Of a DNA stretch of 64,000 nucleotides, positions 23,227 through 33,178 are shown one piece after another. Made by a program: the position numbers and the translations under genes. The stretch is from contig WPIO01000028.1 of the NCBI GenBank assembly GCA_009760855.2, positions 641,001 to 705,000 of the forward strand, written 5' to 3'. Under the pieces are notes generated by a model that saw only the letters and a program-made list of their open reading frames with translations, did no database searches and was not told the origin of the DNA. Each line of letters opens with the position of its first letter. Within the stretch, counting starts at the first letter, position 1. The stretch is from Cristatella mucedo. Its lineage: Eukaryota > Bryozoa > Phylactolaemata > Cristatellidae.

Positions 23227-26200
23227 GTGAGTGAAAATGAAGATAGTATATATATATATATATTGAGTGAAAATGAAGATAGTATATATATATATAATAT
23301 CTTCATTTTCACTCACTATCTCCTTTTCTTTATGCATAGCGAGGCCATCGCCGCATCACAGCTGGACCGCACTGAGCCTGAATGGCGGCGCCGCGACCCA
23401 ATCAACTACATCGAGGAACTGAGCAACCGCAGACAGCAGCGACGCAGACGAGAGTCGCGATCCCGAAGCACAAGAGCGACCCTTCGGTCACTTCGCGCTC
23501 GTCGGCCGAATGCTTCGCGCCGGCGGCGCGAAGGCGGCAGCGGCCGTTCACTCGCCTGTCCAGATTGATGGTAAACGGCAGGAAGTGCCTGACGGCGTGC
23601 ACGCTGATCGGCCACGCCTCTAGCGCGGCCTCGAAATGGTCCGCACTGCCGTCGTTGACGATCCGGCGCTTCCAATCCTTGGGCTCCTTGACTCGCTCTC
23701 TGATGTGCGCGTACACCTCGGACAGCAGAGCCTGCTCGTGGTCCGCAACTGCGCCGCGAAAACGGAAACAGCGCTCCCGTCGGTCAATGGCGCACCGCCG
23801 GCGCCACCGTCGCAGCTAGCGAGCGAACGCCAATTAGCGAAAACGCGACGAGCGCTCGTCGAGAAAACAAGTCGACCGTTGGCTGCGAGCGCTAGGCTGC
23901 GAGCTGCCGCCGGCGGTAGCAGCCACCCCTACCCCTGGCTCATGCACGCTCGCAGCGCTGGCAGCCCGCCATGACTGTTTGATTCGAGGCGAGGTCGAGC
24001 TTCAGTCCCTTGTTCTTGAAACTTCCGGTTACGCCCCCCCCGATCTGCTGCATAACTCTCACACGAGGGGACGAGCGCGAATGCTCGTTTTCTGTCGTCC
24101 GAACGCATAATTCGCGCAAGCGCGCGCGTACTGCGAAACGCGAAACGAAGTGCGAGCGCAATTTTGTTTCCGAGCAAGGAGCGCATAAATTTTTAAAAGA
24201 ACTGAACTTGGGCCTCTTGGACGGCGTTATAGACGGTGCGAACGCGCGAGGAGCTAAAAAAGTAATCGCTGTATTCGCGCAATAGACGAAAGCGAGGTTG
24301 TTGACAAATTCCTGATTGTGCGGCTGTAAAACTCAACGCCATGAAGAGAATTGACAAATTTACCGATTGTTCTCTTATTAGTAGCTACTAGCACAACTTA
24401 GTGTGGGAGAAATTGCGGCTCAGATACGATGCATAAATGTGAGCTCCGTTAACGTGCCGCGTGCGATGGGCGTCCACGGCGCAGGCAACGCCTACGCCGC
24501 CTCGCAGCGTTTAACTGGAACGCCGAAACAGCCCGCAGCGGTCGTCATCTCCGTCGCCACGCGCGCGCCAAAATGCCTCAACCGACTGAAATCAGCGACA
24601 CTCCCGGTTCCCTCCGGCAAGCTCACTGGTGCGCCACGCTCGCGTACCCCCAGGAAGCGGTGACTCATTCGATTTGAGACATTCTCTCGAATGAGTCAGC
24701 TTCACTGCGACCTGTAGCCGCTACAGCTACGTCTCCCTGACGCGCCGGCTCACTAGCGAGCCTGAGACGCGCGCTCGCTGACTGAGCGTGCCGGCGGCGG
24801 CGGCGGCTTACCGCCGTTTAGCTGGCCGCGAGACAGCCGTCGCGCCAGCTCGTCCATGTCGTCGATGTGCTTCAGAATCCAGCTGCAGCGATAGGGCCAC
24901 TCCTCGGTGAGGATGACCCAGCGCGTGAGCTCGGCGCACACGTCCGCCAGCGCCAGCTGCAGCGACTCGAGCGTCTCGCCGCCGCCGACGTGTATCTTGT
25001 CCACCCACAGGTACACGGTGAAAAAGACCATGTTGCACAAGTGTCGCACGTCGCGAAAGGAAGTCGGCAGCACGTCGATGCGCCTCCGCAACTCCTGCGT
25101 GGCCAGCTTCGTCTACGGCGGTGGCAGCAGCAGCGGCGGGCTTTCGAAAAGCGCTGTGACGCGGCGCTCGGGGTCGCGCGCCATCGGTGCCCGATCACCT
25201 CAAATAAATAAATAAACACTAGCTGATTTAACAGCCTGTTTTTTTATAGCGACAGCAGAGCTTTTACGGCTATACCCGCCGCTTGCAGTGGCGATCAAGG
25301 ATCGCCCACCACAAGATTCGAACCCTTGACCTCGGGGCCGAGGTTGCGAAAAGCAACCGCCTAATCTAGTCGCTGAGCGACGTGCACCTCGCTCGCCCCA
25401 GTAATAGTCGCCGCCGCTGCCGCGGAAGCCCTTTCGCGTAGCGTCGCAGTAGGCGATTTCTAGCCGCGGCTGAGCACCAGCCCAGAGGCGCGGCGGGGTT
25501 CCGCAGGAAAAGGCATTTTGCCTCGCGCGCGAGAGCCACGCATTCCGCCCAGCGAGGAGCCTTTGGAAACCGGGAAAGTGCGCGCAAGCGGCTTCAGCGG
25601 CGCCGCGGGCGGGACGGACGGACGGAGGAGCGGGCGTGGCGGCGGGCCGGAGGGCGCGGAGTCCGGCGGCGCGAGCCGCGGCGGCTCGTCTCTGCCGCCC
25701 GCAACCGCGGCGCACCGCTTACCATTCGCCGCCGGAGCTTGCTCTTGATCCTCGCCTCAGCTTCGGCGTCGCGCAGGCCCGATAAGAGACGCGGAATCTC
25801 CGCCTGGATCGCGGCGGCGTACCTGAACGCTTCGCCGCCAGGTAGGCAGCGACGGCTGCGGCGGTCGCCGCCGCCAGCGCACCGCCGGGTGCCGAGCCGG
25901 CGTTCGTCGCGGCGGCACAAGCTCCGATCCAGCGCCGTCTCCATGTCGGAGGCGGTCCACTCGGGAATGCAGAAGCGCATCTGAATGAGCCGACGCAGAT
26001 AGTCGCTGCTGTCGCCCGCCTCTTCGCCGCCGCCGCCGCCGCCGCCGTCCCCGATCGCCCGCGCGATGGCGTTGTGATCGATGGCGATGAGCGTGACGAA
26101 CAGCGAGTCCTCGTCCGACAGGAGGATGCTGACCGCCTCCAGAATGCTCCTGACGCGGTCCGCCGGGCAGCGGTCCAGGTCGTCGATCACGATCAGGATG

Positions 26201-28994
26201 CGAAACTTCTTCCGGTACAGGCGCTCCATCAGCTTGACGAAGCCGTTGACGCGCTGCACTTCCGTCTTGACCGTGTGCATGAAGCCCAGATCGGCGCTCA
26301 GGTCGGGCCCCTTCATCTTGCTCATCGCCGTTACCAGCTGGCTCGACTGCGACGAGAAGGCGCTGCGAAGCAGCGACCAGCCGTTGCTCAGCTGCGACAC
26401 GACGGTGAGGCCGAGCAGGACGCTGGCGGCGAGCCGGATGTACTGCTCGATCGTGTGCAGGCTGCGATCGCGCGAGGCGAAGGCGAGCAGAAGAAGAACG
26501 AGCGCCGACACGGCGACCGTGGAGGCGGCGAGAAGCGCGACCACCGGGTACGGCACGTGCAACCACTTGGCCGTGTGCACGGTCACCGCCGGCGCCTGCC
26601 GCGGCTGCGGCCGCCGGGCGCCGGACGCGGCAGCGGCCGAGTGCTGGCTCTCCATATCCGTCGCGTCGACGGAAAAGGAGACGTCGACGGTCGTCGTCGC
26701 GTCGCCGTTTCGGCTCGTCATGCTGTCGCCAAAGTACGACTCGATGTCTTTCCCGCCGGGGGCGGCAGCGGCCGTCGCTCCCGGCACGCCGTCGATCACG
26801 GACGAGTCGTGCTGGTGCGACAGGTCGGTCTGTCGGAAAGTGCGGTACACGCGCAGCTTCCACTTGCCGAACACGGCCTCGATCTCGTCGAAGATGTTCT
26901 TGACGATGCCCGCCCAGAGCACGTCGCAGCCGGCGTACTCCCAGGCGTCGAACACGACCGGTATGACCTCGACCTTGTCGTGCTTCCTCACCACCGGCGC
27001 CGGGGGCGTCTCGCAGAGTAGCATGACCAGCATGAGCCGCAGCTGCTGCCACCAGCCGTCGTACGACCGGGCGCACTCTGGCGCCGCCGCCGCCGCCACC
27101 GCCGCAGGGCGACGGCGACAGTAGTGGCAGTAGTAGGCGATCACAGCGACCAGAACGAGCAGCAGGCCGGCGCCCATGAACGCCGACGCGGCGACCAGCG
27201 GGTAGAGCACGTCGTCGCTCACGGCCCAAGCGCCGTTTCCATCGCGAGCGCCGCCGTCGGTGGCCACTGGCAACGCGGGTGTCGTCAGGTTGGCTCCGCC
27301 GCCTCTAGCAGCAGCGGATTCTGGCGGTGCGGCGGCTGCCGTCGTCGATTCTGCCTCACCTGCTTCGCGGCTGCTGCTTGTGATGCTGCTGCCGCCGCCG
27401 CTGCTGTTTCGGTGCATGCTCTCGTGGTACGTCAGGCCGGCCCACGTCATGTAGCTCATGACGCCGCCGACGGCCGCTGCGAAGAGCAGGACGAGCAGCA
27501 GCAAGTAGGCGAAGAAGGACAGTCGGCAGCCGCCGCACAGCTCGTACATCCAGCGGACGTCGGCGCTCTGCACTGGCCGTCCTAGGCGCGCCCGGCGAGC
27601 AACCGACCGTAAGCAGGCGGAAAGTGGCGGCCGCGAAAGTTACGGCGCACCGAGTCGCGTCGCACTTTGTCTCGCGAGCCGCAAACCGTTCGTCGTCGGG
27701 GGGGGGGCGCGCGCGCGTTCGCATGCACGATCGCCGAGGGCGACTATCGGGAGGAGAGACTGTGGGGGCTTCGCAAGCGCCGCAGCGCGAGCACGCGGGC
27801 ACGGCGTGCTGCGGCCGCCGCGCCTAGCGCCGCTGCCGCTGCTGGGCAGAGCTCGGCCTTCAGCACGGCGGCCGCGACTGAAGGCCTACGGCTACAGGTT
27901 CGGCGACACGATGGCCGCGGCTAAAGGTCGAAGGCTGAAGGTTCGGCGACGCGACGGCCACGGCTGAAGGTGAAAAGCTGAAGATTCGGCGGCACGACGG
28001 CCGTGGCCGAAGGTTGACCTTGGCGTCGCTCTTCTGCCACCGCCGGTCTACTTCTAGAATCGACCTGAGCGCTCGCTTGGAGGAGGAGCTCGCGCCGGGA
28101 AAGTAGAGTGACAGTAAAGATGAGCCGATTCAACCGCATCATTCGTATAGCGGCAGACGAGCCTTCGTGGCTGTGACCGCGCTTGCAGCCGGTTAAAGGA
28201 CAGTCTGTGGCAGGATCGAACCTACGACCCGCGTCGTGAGAGCGCGGCGCTTACTCTGAATCTGCGCCGAATGCAGAGTGCGACGCTCAGGCGCGCGGGG
28301 TGCGACGCGACAGCGAGAATGCAATAATGCATTTCCGTCTGGAACTCCACAAAGCTGCAAAGACTAAATGATTGTTACGCAGCGGGAGAGTTCTCTACAG
28401 CGCACTCAAAGCCCAAGCAGCTTACGAGACGCGTGCAGTAGCCAACAAACTTCATCTGACGCAACAAAGAGAAAGTCGAAAGAATAGCTGAGTCGGGACG
28501 GCAGTCGAGGAAGTGAGTAGTACGTCAGTAGCAACTCAGGAGGATGGCTGAGAAGGATGCGCCTCAGACGGCTCCGGGAGCGTAGATGGCGTTGCGTAGG
28601 AATTGCGGAAGTGAGTTTCGCAGTCTAGGACTTGCAGCGAAAAAAGCTTGTGTCGCCTGCAGTCTATGTGGGAGCTAGCGGCGGTGGTGGCGGCTGCGAC
28701 GGGTACTGCTGCCGCCGCCGGCGGCTTACCCAGATTGTTGCAGCTGAATCCGCAGACGCGTCCGATCTTCCACAGCACGTTCTTGATGAGCCGCGTCTTG
28801 CCCGACCCGTACTTGCCGTGCACGCCCATGAGCAGCGGCACGGGCAGACTCGAGTCCTGCAGCATGGCGGCCAAGCCCTTGGCGTACGAGTTCATCGTGA
28901 ACCGCTCGTCGGCGTTTCCCTTCATCCGCGAGACGGCGCCGTCGAACAGGTCCGATGCCTTGGCTGCTCGCATCGGCTGACCGACGCGGTCCAT
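20476..28994 (-). CDS. Gene B: KAP-family P-loop NTPase (NKPD1/Kidins220-like), five-exon model
   Basis: Predicted as join(28994..28730, 27581..25723, 25112..24812, 23748..23556, 20656..20476) on the minus strand: 2799 bases, 932 residues. Walker A (G-K-Y-G-S-G-K-T) is at 60-67, the KAP motif [12 protein letters not shown] at about 300-311 and Walker [10 protein letters not shown] at about 550-558. Membrane segments lie at about 109-133, 213-241, 432-458 and 469-489. The C-terminal part includes [15 protein letters not shown] and FLPFTINLD, the conserved tail of the NKPD1/Kidins220 NTPase region. The protein is inferred to be a membrane-bound ATPase whose nucleotide site faces the cytosol. 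Every exon junction keeps phase. The start is uncertain: ATGs at 28994, 28973, 28925 and 28904 are in frame, and the frame is open up to 29399. Gene A is a tandem paralogue about 20 kb away on the same strand. Confidence 0.85.
21883..21970 (+). repeat. (GA)n microsatellite
   Basis: About 43 uninterrupted GA dinucleotides, preceded at 21787-21811 by (TTA)n. Confidence 0.98.
22722..22859 (+). mobile_element. SINE-B copy with LINE-like tail
   Basis: The tRNA-like head (TGGTTTGGCCCAGTGGTTAA, B-box region GTGGGCTCCAGCCCC) is followed by GTGAAGCGCCTGAATAGAG and CTTAGGGCGCTATAC, then ATAAATTATA. The tail has the same paired arms as LINE-1. Other copies are at 54364-54502 and, reversed, 40108-40258. 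Confidence 0.8.
22893..23325. repeat. (TC)n/(TA)n complex with an embedded repeated unit and terminal palindrome
   Basis: (CT)n and (TA)n runs at 22893-22951 and a longer (TA)n array from 23036 contain four copies of a unit including GTGAGTGAAAATGAAGATAG (starting at about 23114, 23171, 23228 and 23266). The array ends with an inverted copy at 23299-23322. The last direct copy and the inverted copy can fold into a long hairpin. Confidence 0.92.
23556..23748 (-). CDS. Gene B exon 4
   Basis: Acceptor CGCGGCGCAG|TT completes a Val codon with exon 3. It reads [19 protein letters not shown], then an [10 protein letters not shown] end. I place the donor at GGACAG|GCGAGT, a GC donor, because it ends in phase 2 as the next exon requires. 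The alternative is that the frame simply continues to a stop at 23402-23404, giving a low-complexity Cys/Arg-rich tail. Confidence 0.7.
23749..24811 (-). other. Gene B intron 3
   Basis: GC-mixed sequence with no repeat I recognise. It contains a perfect 12-base inverted repeat at 24661-24698. Arginine-rich open frames on both strands show no domain. Confidence 0.55.
24661..24698. promoter_or_regulatory. Inverted repeat with paired AP-1-like sites
   Basis: Arms TGACTCATTCGA (24661-24672) and TCGAATGAGTCA (24687-24698) are perfect inverted copies around a 14-base spacer. Each arm holds TGACTCA/TGAGTCA, the consensus bound by AP-1 (Jun/Fos) bZIP factors. Its place in an intron of gene B suggests an intronic regulatory element, but that is inference from the motif only. 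Confidence 0.4.
24812..25112 (-). CDS. Gene B exon 3
   Basis: Acceptor CCGCCGTAG|ACG in phase 0, donor GGCG|GTAAGC in phase 1, 301 bases. It encodes T-K-L-A-T-Q-E-L followed by [17 protein letters not shown] and [15 protein letters not shown], which resembles the region after the ATPase core in NKPD1-type proteins. No equivalent was found downstream of gene A exon 2. Confidence 0.8.
25200..25385 (-). mobile_element. SINE-A copy inside gene B intron 2
   Basis: The (AAATA)n-type end at 25200, the body (CTTGCAGTGGCGATCAAGGATCGCCC) and the tRNA-like head with B-box complement AAGATTCGAACCC are all present in reverse. It begins only about 90 bases from exon 3 and makes up nearly a third of the 610-base intron. 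Confidence 0.85.
25723..27581 (-). CDS. Gene B exon 2 (transmembrane pairs, KAP motif, Walker B)
   Basis: Acceptor CGCCTAG|GA and donor CGAATG|GTAAGC sit at the same codons as in gene A. It is 1859 bases with no stop. After Walker B there is a glycine run and then [15 protein letters not shown], matching gene A closely. The loop between membrane segments 1 and 2 is Ser/Ala/Gly-rich and contains N-S-S and N-L-T, potential N-glycosylation sites if that loop is outside the cytosol. Confidence 0.9.
28158..28265 (-). mobile_element. SINE-A fragment inside gene B intron 1
   Basis: It contains the reversed body (GTGACCGCGCTTGCAGCCGG) and B-box complement GGATCGAACCTACGACC. The AT-rich tail is missing, so this copy is partial or decayed. 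Confidence 0.65.
28321..28660 (+). repeat. Repeat C copy inside gene B intron 1
   Basis: The longest copy seen: TTTCCGTCTGGAACTCCACA at the head, GCCAACAAACTTCATCTG in the middle, then GGCGTTGCGTAGGAATTGCG, and GCTTGTGTCGCC at the end, about 70 bases before the exon 1 donor. It is antisense to the gene. Confidence 0.75.
28730..28994 (-). CDS. Gene B exon 1 (Walker A exon)
   Basis: The donor CTGG|GTAAGC ends the exon in phase 1. Similarity to gene A begins at S-R-M-K (about 28930), so everything 5' of that is less certain. None of the first three ATGs has a purine at -3; the one at 28904 has A at -3. Its core (28769-28912) differs from gene A at one base in 144. Confidence 0.8.
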
Positions 28995-30311
28995 TCGCGA
29001 GCAGTCGAACGCTTCGCAGCTTCCGCGTGCCGCCGCTCGAGAGGCTCCGCTAGTGAGAGCTCCCGCTCGCGCTCCGGTTTCTTTGTCCTTCTCCTGCTCC
29101 AGCTCCTCCCCTACCTCGGCGCACCGCACTCTCTGTCGCCTCTTCGAGTTTGTTCCCGTCCCGTCGCTCTCACGCCTCCGACTGAACGACAGGCCGAGCG
29201 ACCGCGCGCCTGATATACGAGCCGCCGCGCCGCCGCACGTGACCGAGCGAGTGCACCCGTCCGTCGGTACGAATCGCAGATCGGAGAGCGTCGTAAACAG
29301 TGCGAGCCGAGTCGGAGTCACGCTCGAATTTGCGTAACGCGCGCGCACTCCCCCCCCCCCCCCCCCAGGGTACGCCGGCGGCCTCGCCGCCCTTTGCAAG
29401 CCGATCAGTCGGCTCTGAGAGGAAGGGGCGGAGCGGAGCGAAGTCCACGCCTTCCTACGGGCCGCCGGGCGGCCGCTCCATACGAGGCCTCCGCCGCAGT
29501 GCTTTCGCCAGCGAAACGGCCGCGTCCGGTGGCGGCCGGCAACGGCGCGTCAGCGGCCAGTCGTTCTTCGCGCTCGCGACTCCGGCCGCTTCCGCCTTCC
29601 GCCTCCGGCTCTCGGTCGTCGAGCTTCGAACTCGCGCGCCCGGCGCCGCCCGTGCGGCAGCTGGCAGGAGGACTAGCGCCGCTGCGGACAAAGAGCGCCG
29701 CGCGTCTTCTCGCGAGAGCTCGGCTTCGAGAGCTCGGCTCGACTTGGATTCGAACGCCTGGCGCTCGGCTCGCACGCAGCGTCGCTCGCAGCGACGACAG
29801 CTCAAGAGGCTTCGCGGCGGCGGCAGGCGATCCCAGAGCGCTAGCAACTGACCGCGTCAGTCACGCCGGAGCCAAGTCGGATAGATTGCAGCAAATTGAC
29901 GCTTCCTGGTCGGGCAGTAGCACTGGAAGCTGTGCTGGATGCGCCCGTGGGCGCGTCTCTCGTTAGTCACGCATCGCGTCGCTCCGCGCAGTTGCGTCTC
30001 CGATTACTCGTACGGCACTTGGAGCGGGCCCGCTGCTTCGCGAGCTGGTGTACTGGTGCCGCACCGCGGCGAGTCAAAAGACCGAGATGGAAGATAGACA
30101 AAGACCGAGATAGAATGTTTGCGGCGGCGGGACAGTGGGATCGTCGAATTGCTGCACGAAAGGCGCGCGCAGACGCTTCTTTCTGCTGCTAATGCTTCTG
30201 CTCCTCTTTCTCTGTCAAGTCGGCATTCGCTGGCTGCAGCGATTTGCGAAGCTGCGGCAATTCAGCGGAAGCCATGTCAATATTGACTCGATTGACTGTA
30301 CGCATTCACGT
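28995..30311. promoter_or_regulatory. GC/CpG-rich tract upstream of gene B
   Basis: A CpG-dense block covers the first exon and about 1.2 kb beyond it, as at gene A. On the minus strand a CGTATATCAG motif near 29212-29221 is a weak TATA candidate about 220 bases before the ATG at 28994. A run of about 18 C lies at 29349-29366. Open frames here occur on both strands and look compositional. Confidence 0.4.
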
Positions 30312-30353
30312 ACGTTTATCCATCTGTAACTTCACAAAGCCGCAAAGACCAAG
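30312..30353 (+). repeat. Repeat C head fragment
   Basis: TTATCCATCTGTAACTTCAC followed by AAAGCCGCAAAGACC matches the first 40 bases of repeat C; the rest is absent. Confidence 0.5.
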
Positions 30354-30964
30354 GGCACGCGATGCCGGACGCACTGCTACAAACGCCGAGTGAGCGTCGT
30401 CGTTCGCAGAGCACCGGGTCGGCGGAGACATTCGTGCAGTCAGCAAAGGCAACAATGACGCATCTGTTTTGAGAGGAACAGTCCCTGAGCGCTGCCATGC
30501 GTGCAACGAGGAAGTACAACGAGTAACTTGCCCATCGGGGCGAACTTCCGTATAGCTGCTGGCTCGCAGGCTTGGGAGCCTGGCGCCTCTTGGTGCCTCT
30601 CCGTGTGCTTGCTTTAGCGACTAGCTTGGCTGCACTATCGGCAGTTTTCCCCCATTACTGGCTACTTAGGCAGACTGGCTGCGACAGCCCACGAAGAAGC
30701 TGTTCAGCAATAGCTCCTGACGAAAGGGGGAGGGGCCGTGCAGGGCAGGCAAGAAGTGGGTCGCGGCCAAAGTCAGCAGCAGCAGCAGCAGCAGCTCACA
30801 AGAATCACACTCTCTGAGATTAGCCAGTGGACGAGCGACCTTCCGGTCCATGGCAGCTAACCGCGACCAACCGGTCAGACCCTACAGCTCCGATAAATCA
30901 TTATCGATCGCTCACTACAGCCGATCTTTTAATGCACTTGATCTAAGATTACCACATAGCCGGA
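30354..30964. other. Unassigned sequence
   Basis: There is a short (AGC)n at 30776-30794. No gene or repeat family is recognised. Confidence 0.5.
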
Positions 30965-31084
30965 TGCTGGTCATTGGAATTCAACTGCGTTTCCCTTTGC
31001 AGCAAATATAAAGCGCCTAGAAAGAGATTGAGTTCTCTGAGGGCGCTTTATCGAGTTCATTAGTATTATTATATTATTATTAAT
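30965..31084 (+). mobile_element. LINE-1 3' tail fragment
   Basis: It contains TTTCCCTTTGCAGCAAATAT, then AAAGCGCCTAGAAAGAGATT, the arm GAGGGCGCTTT and (ATT)n. Coding parts are absent. Confidence 0.85.
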
Positions 31085-31469
31085 TCAAGAACAGTATAGC
31101 ACATCGGCAGTTATAATCTGGCTGATGGACAGCACAGAAAAACCATTCCCTGCAACGCCCGAAGCATAGCAATATTATACCGGCATACCTGGTGTACTCT
31201 ATTAACGCCACTTGGATTAAAGCGAGCCTGGTAGTAGCAGCAGAAAGAGGATATCGATAAATTTCAGTAAATCCACAGATGTCAGGGGAGGCTATGCATT
31301 GGCTCTTCTGTAAATAGTGTTGCCTTAAATAAATTCTTCCAACTTATTTAATTTTGAGTGTATCGTGGCGACACGTTAGCATATCCAGCTGAAATGAAGC
31401 CGATGAAATCCGTGATAGGAGAAAATGGATTATTTGTACTCTAATAAATGCTTGACCTGTAGTTGGTAG
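31085..31469. other. Unassigned AT-rich sequence
   Basis: It separates a LINE tail from another LINE fragment and has no identifiable feature. Confidence 0.5.
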
Positions 31470-32430
31470 AACTAGAATTCTAGTGATCATCAAGTCCTTT
31501 CCGAACGCCTCTCATCTTGCATAGCCATCACTGGCACTACACTGAGATTCTTTAGGTCCTATGCCGCGCTAGTGGCCCCGTGATCAAGATGATTGCCTCG
31601 ACCAAGGTCAAGATCGATGCAGATGGCACACAGTTGTTTGCTGCTATCTCACCCTGCCTTCCAGCATGTCCAATTCTCCTAACTCCCTGGCTGTGTGCTT
31701 TGCTTGCATTCGCACTTGGATAGCTGATGACATTCTCAAATTGAATGACGATAAAACCAACTGACTAGTTAGGCGAAAGCAAAATATTACTACAAAATTA
31801 TAAAACTGTCCATCAAAATGTGCTCGGCCAGCATATCTCCTGTAGCCTCTGCACAAACTCCAAGTGTCCTGTTCCAAAATGACCTTTCGTTAGACGAACA
31901 GATCAGCTCCTTTACAGTCGAGTCTGCCGACTTTCAGCTAACATTGCAAAAACTTCCGTTGTGCTTACACAGGTTTACCACATCCAGTTTGGTCCCTGCA
32001 TTTCTGTACATCCCGTCCTGACTTCTGCACCTCACTACTCGAAGGTTTTTCGGCTTGTGCGATGAGGCAAAGACAGTTAATAAAAAATTGCGCAGCCAGG
32101 CTTTTCTGTCGCGAGAGTCGCAATTACCTCATCACAATATTTCTCGCCAACCTTCGCTAGCTTCCGATCAAGCTGCGCATCAACTTGAAGGTTTTTCCTC
32201 TTAATTGTAGCTCCCTTCAATCTCTTGCACAAGCCTACTTAATAGAACTACTCTCCAATCTGGCCAGGTATAGCGCCACTTACTCTTGTGACTCGTCGTC
32301 TAGCTACGCCTCGAACCAGCTTCAAATCCTTTGGATGCCGTGCCTTTATATTGAACTCTTCCGAAGCCGGGAGCTCACTCGACTGACTTCACGACGCTCC
32401 CTAGCTTTAGGACATTTAAAACAAAAGTAA
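31470..32430 (+). mobile_element. LINE-1 fragment, reverse transcriptase to C-terminal domain, decayed
   Basis: GTGATCATCAAGTCCTTTCC (the IDHQVLSER segment) is followed by AAATTGAATGACGATAAAAC (KLNDDKTN), a F-Q-N-D-L-S-L-D-E-Q segment near 31880, the F-R-S-L/Q-A-Y-L segment near 32220 and a K-A-W-like end. Many frame breaks are present and the tail is missing. Confidence 0.75.
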
Positions 32431-32556
32431 AAACGCAGATGCTCTGAGCGAAATTTGCTGGATCCTGGCGAATTGCATCGACATTCTCCCGAAAACCATC
32501 ATAGAAAGACACGATCCAAGTTTTCCCCCCCTAGTTACGCAAAGGTAATGTAATGT

Positions 32557-32790
32557 ATCTCCGTCTGTAACTCCACAAAGTCATAAAGACCACGTGGGTG
32601 TTACGCAGGAGAGTTTTGTATAGCGTACTCACAGCCTAAGCGGCTTTCGGTACGCATTCGGTAGCCAACAGACTTCATCTCACGCAACAAACAAAAAGTG
32701 GGAAGCATAGCAGAGTCAGGAGAGCAGTTTAGGTAGTGAGTAGCATAAAAGTAGCAGCTCAGGACCGCTGAAAAGGATAGAGGTGCTGTT
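32557..32790 (+). repeat. Repeat C copy
   Basis: Head CTCCGTCTGTAACTCCACAA, middle GCCAACAGACTTCATCTCAC and the CAGCTCAGGACCGCTG block match the 10612 copy. The 3' third is missing. Confidence 0.75.
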
Positions 32791-33069
32791 ATGCATACCA
32801 TCGAGTCCAGCTTAGTATGTAAGCTTTTAAGTCGCTCAGCCAAGTTATTTCACTAACACTTGCCGTTCATCATTGTAAGGATGGTTAAAGAGTAGTTTAA
32901 TTTCTCTCTATCTTGCGACAAGCTAGTATGCATTGCCGCTAAGCTGGGCTACTGTTTATTGCGTACACAAAGCTTAAACAGAGTACCCATTATAACGCGT
33001 TTGAGCACCGCAGGCTGGATGCTCGCTCGCGTGAGCGAGTGCGGCAGAGATGTGTGCGTATTCGCGAAT

Positions 33070-33178
33070 ATTGCGTGCGTGTGTGCGTGCGTGCGTGCGT
33101 GCGTGAGTGCGTGCGTGCGTGTGCGTGTGTGCGTGCGTGCGTGTGTGCGTGCGTGCGTGTGTGTGTGCGTGCGAGTTT
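33070..33178 (+). repeat. (GTGC/GT)n microsatellite
   Basis: Alternating purine-pyrimidine GTGCGTGC and GTGT units over about 105 bases. Such sequence can adopt left-handed DNA. Its complement-type counterpart lies at 34098-34183. Confidence 0.95.

Larger units (their letters stand above)
20657..23555 (-). other. Gene B intron 4 (2.9 kb), repeat-rich
   Basis: It holds no supported exon. It contains (TTA)n near 21790, a (GA)n run at 21883-21969, AT-rich sequence at 22050-22720, a SINE-B at 22722-22859 and the (TA)n complex at 22893-23325. All lie between the GC donor of exon 4 and the acceptor of exon 5. Confidence 0.55.

Noticed and set aside
22960..23337. A Tyr/Ile-rich protein
   Set aside because: It is a translation of the (TA)n array.
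26074..27124. Long plus-strand frames of 315 and 347 codons and a 490-codon minus-strand frame in another phase
   Set aside because: They overlap gene B exon 2 and are produced by its extreme GC-rich third positions, which remove stops from all frames.
29170..29966. A divergent gene starting in the CpG-rich tract upstream of gene B
   Set aside because: The frames are arginine/serine/alanine-rich on both strands with no domain or donor site, as expected from GC-rich composition alone.
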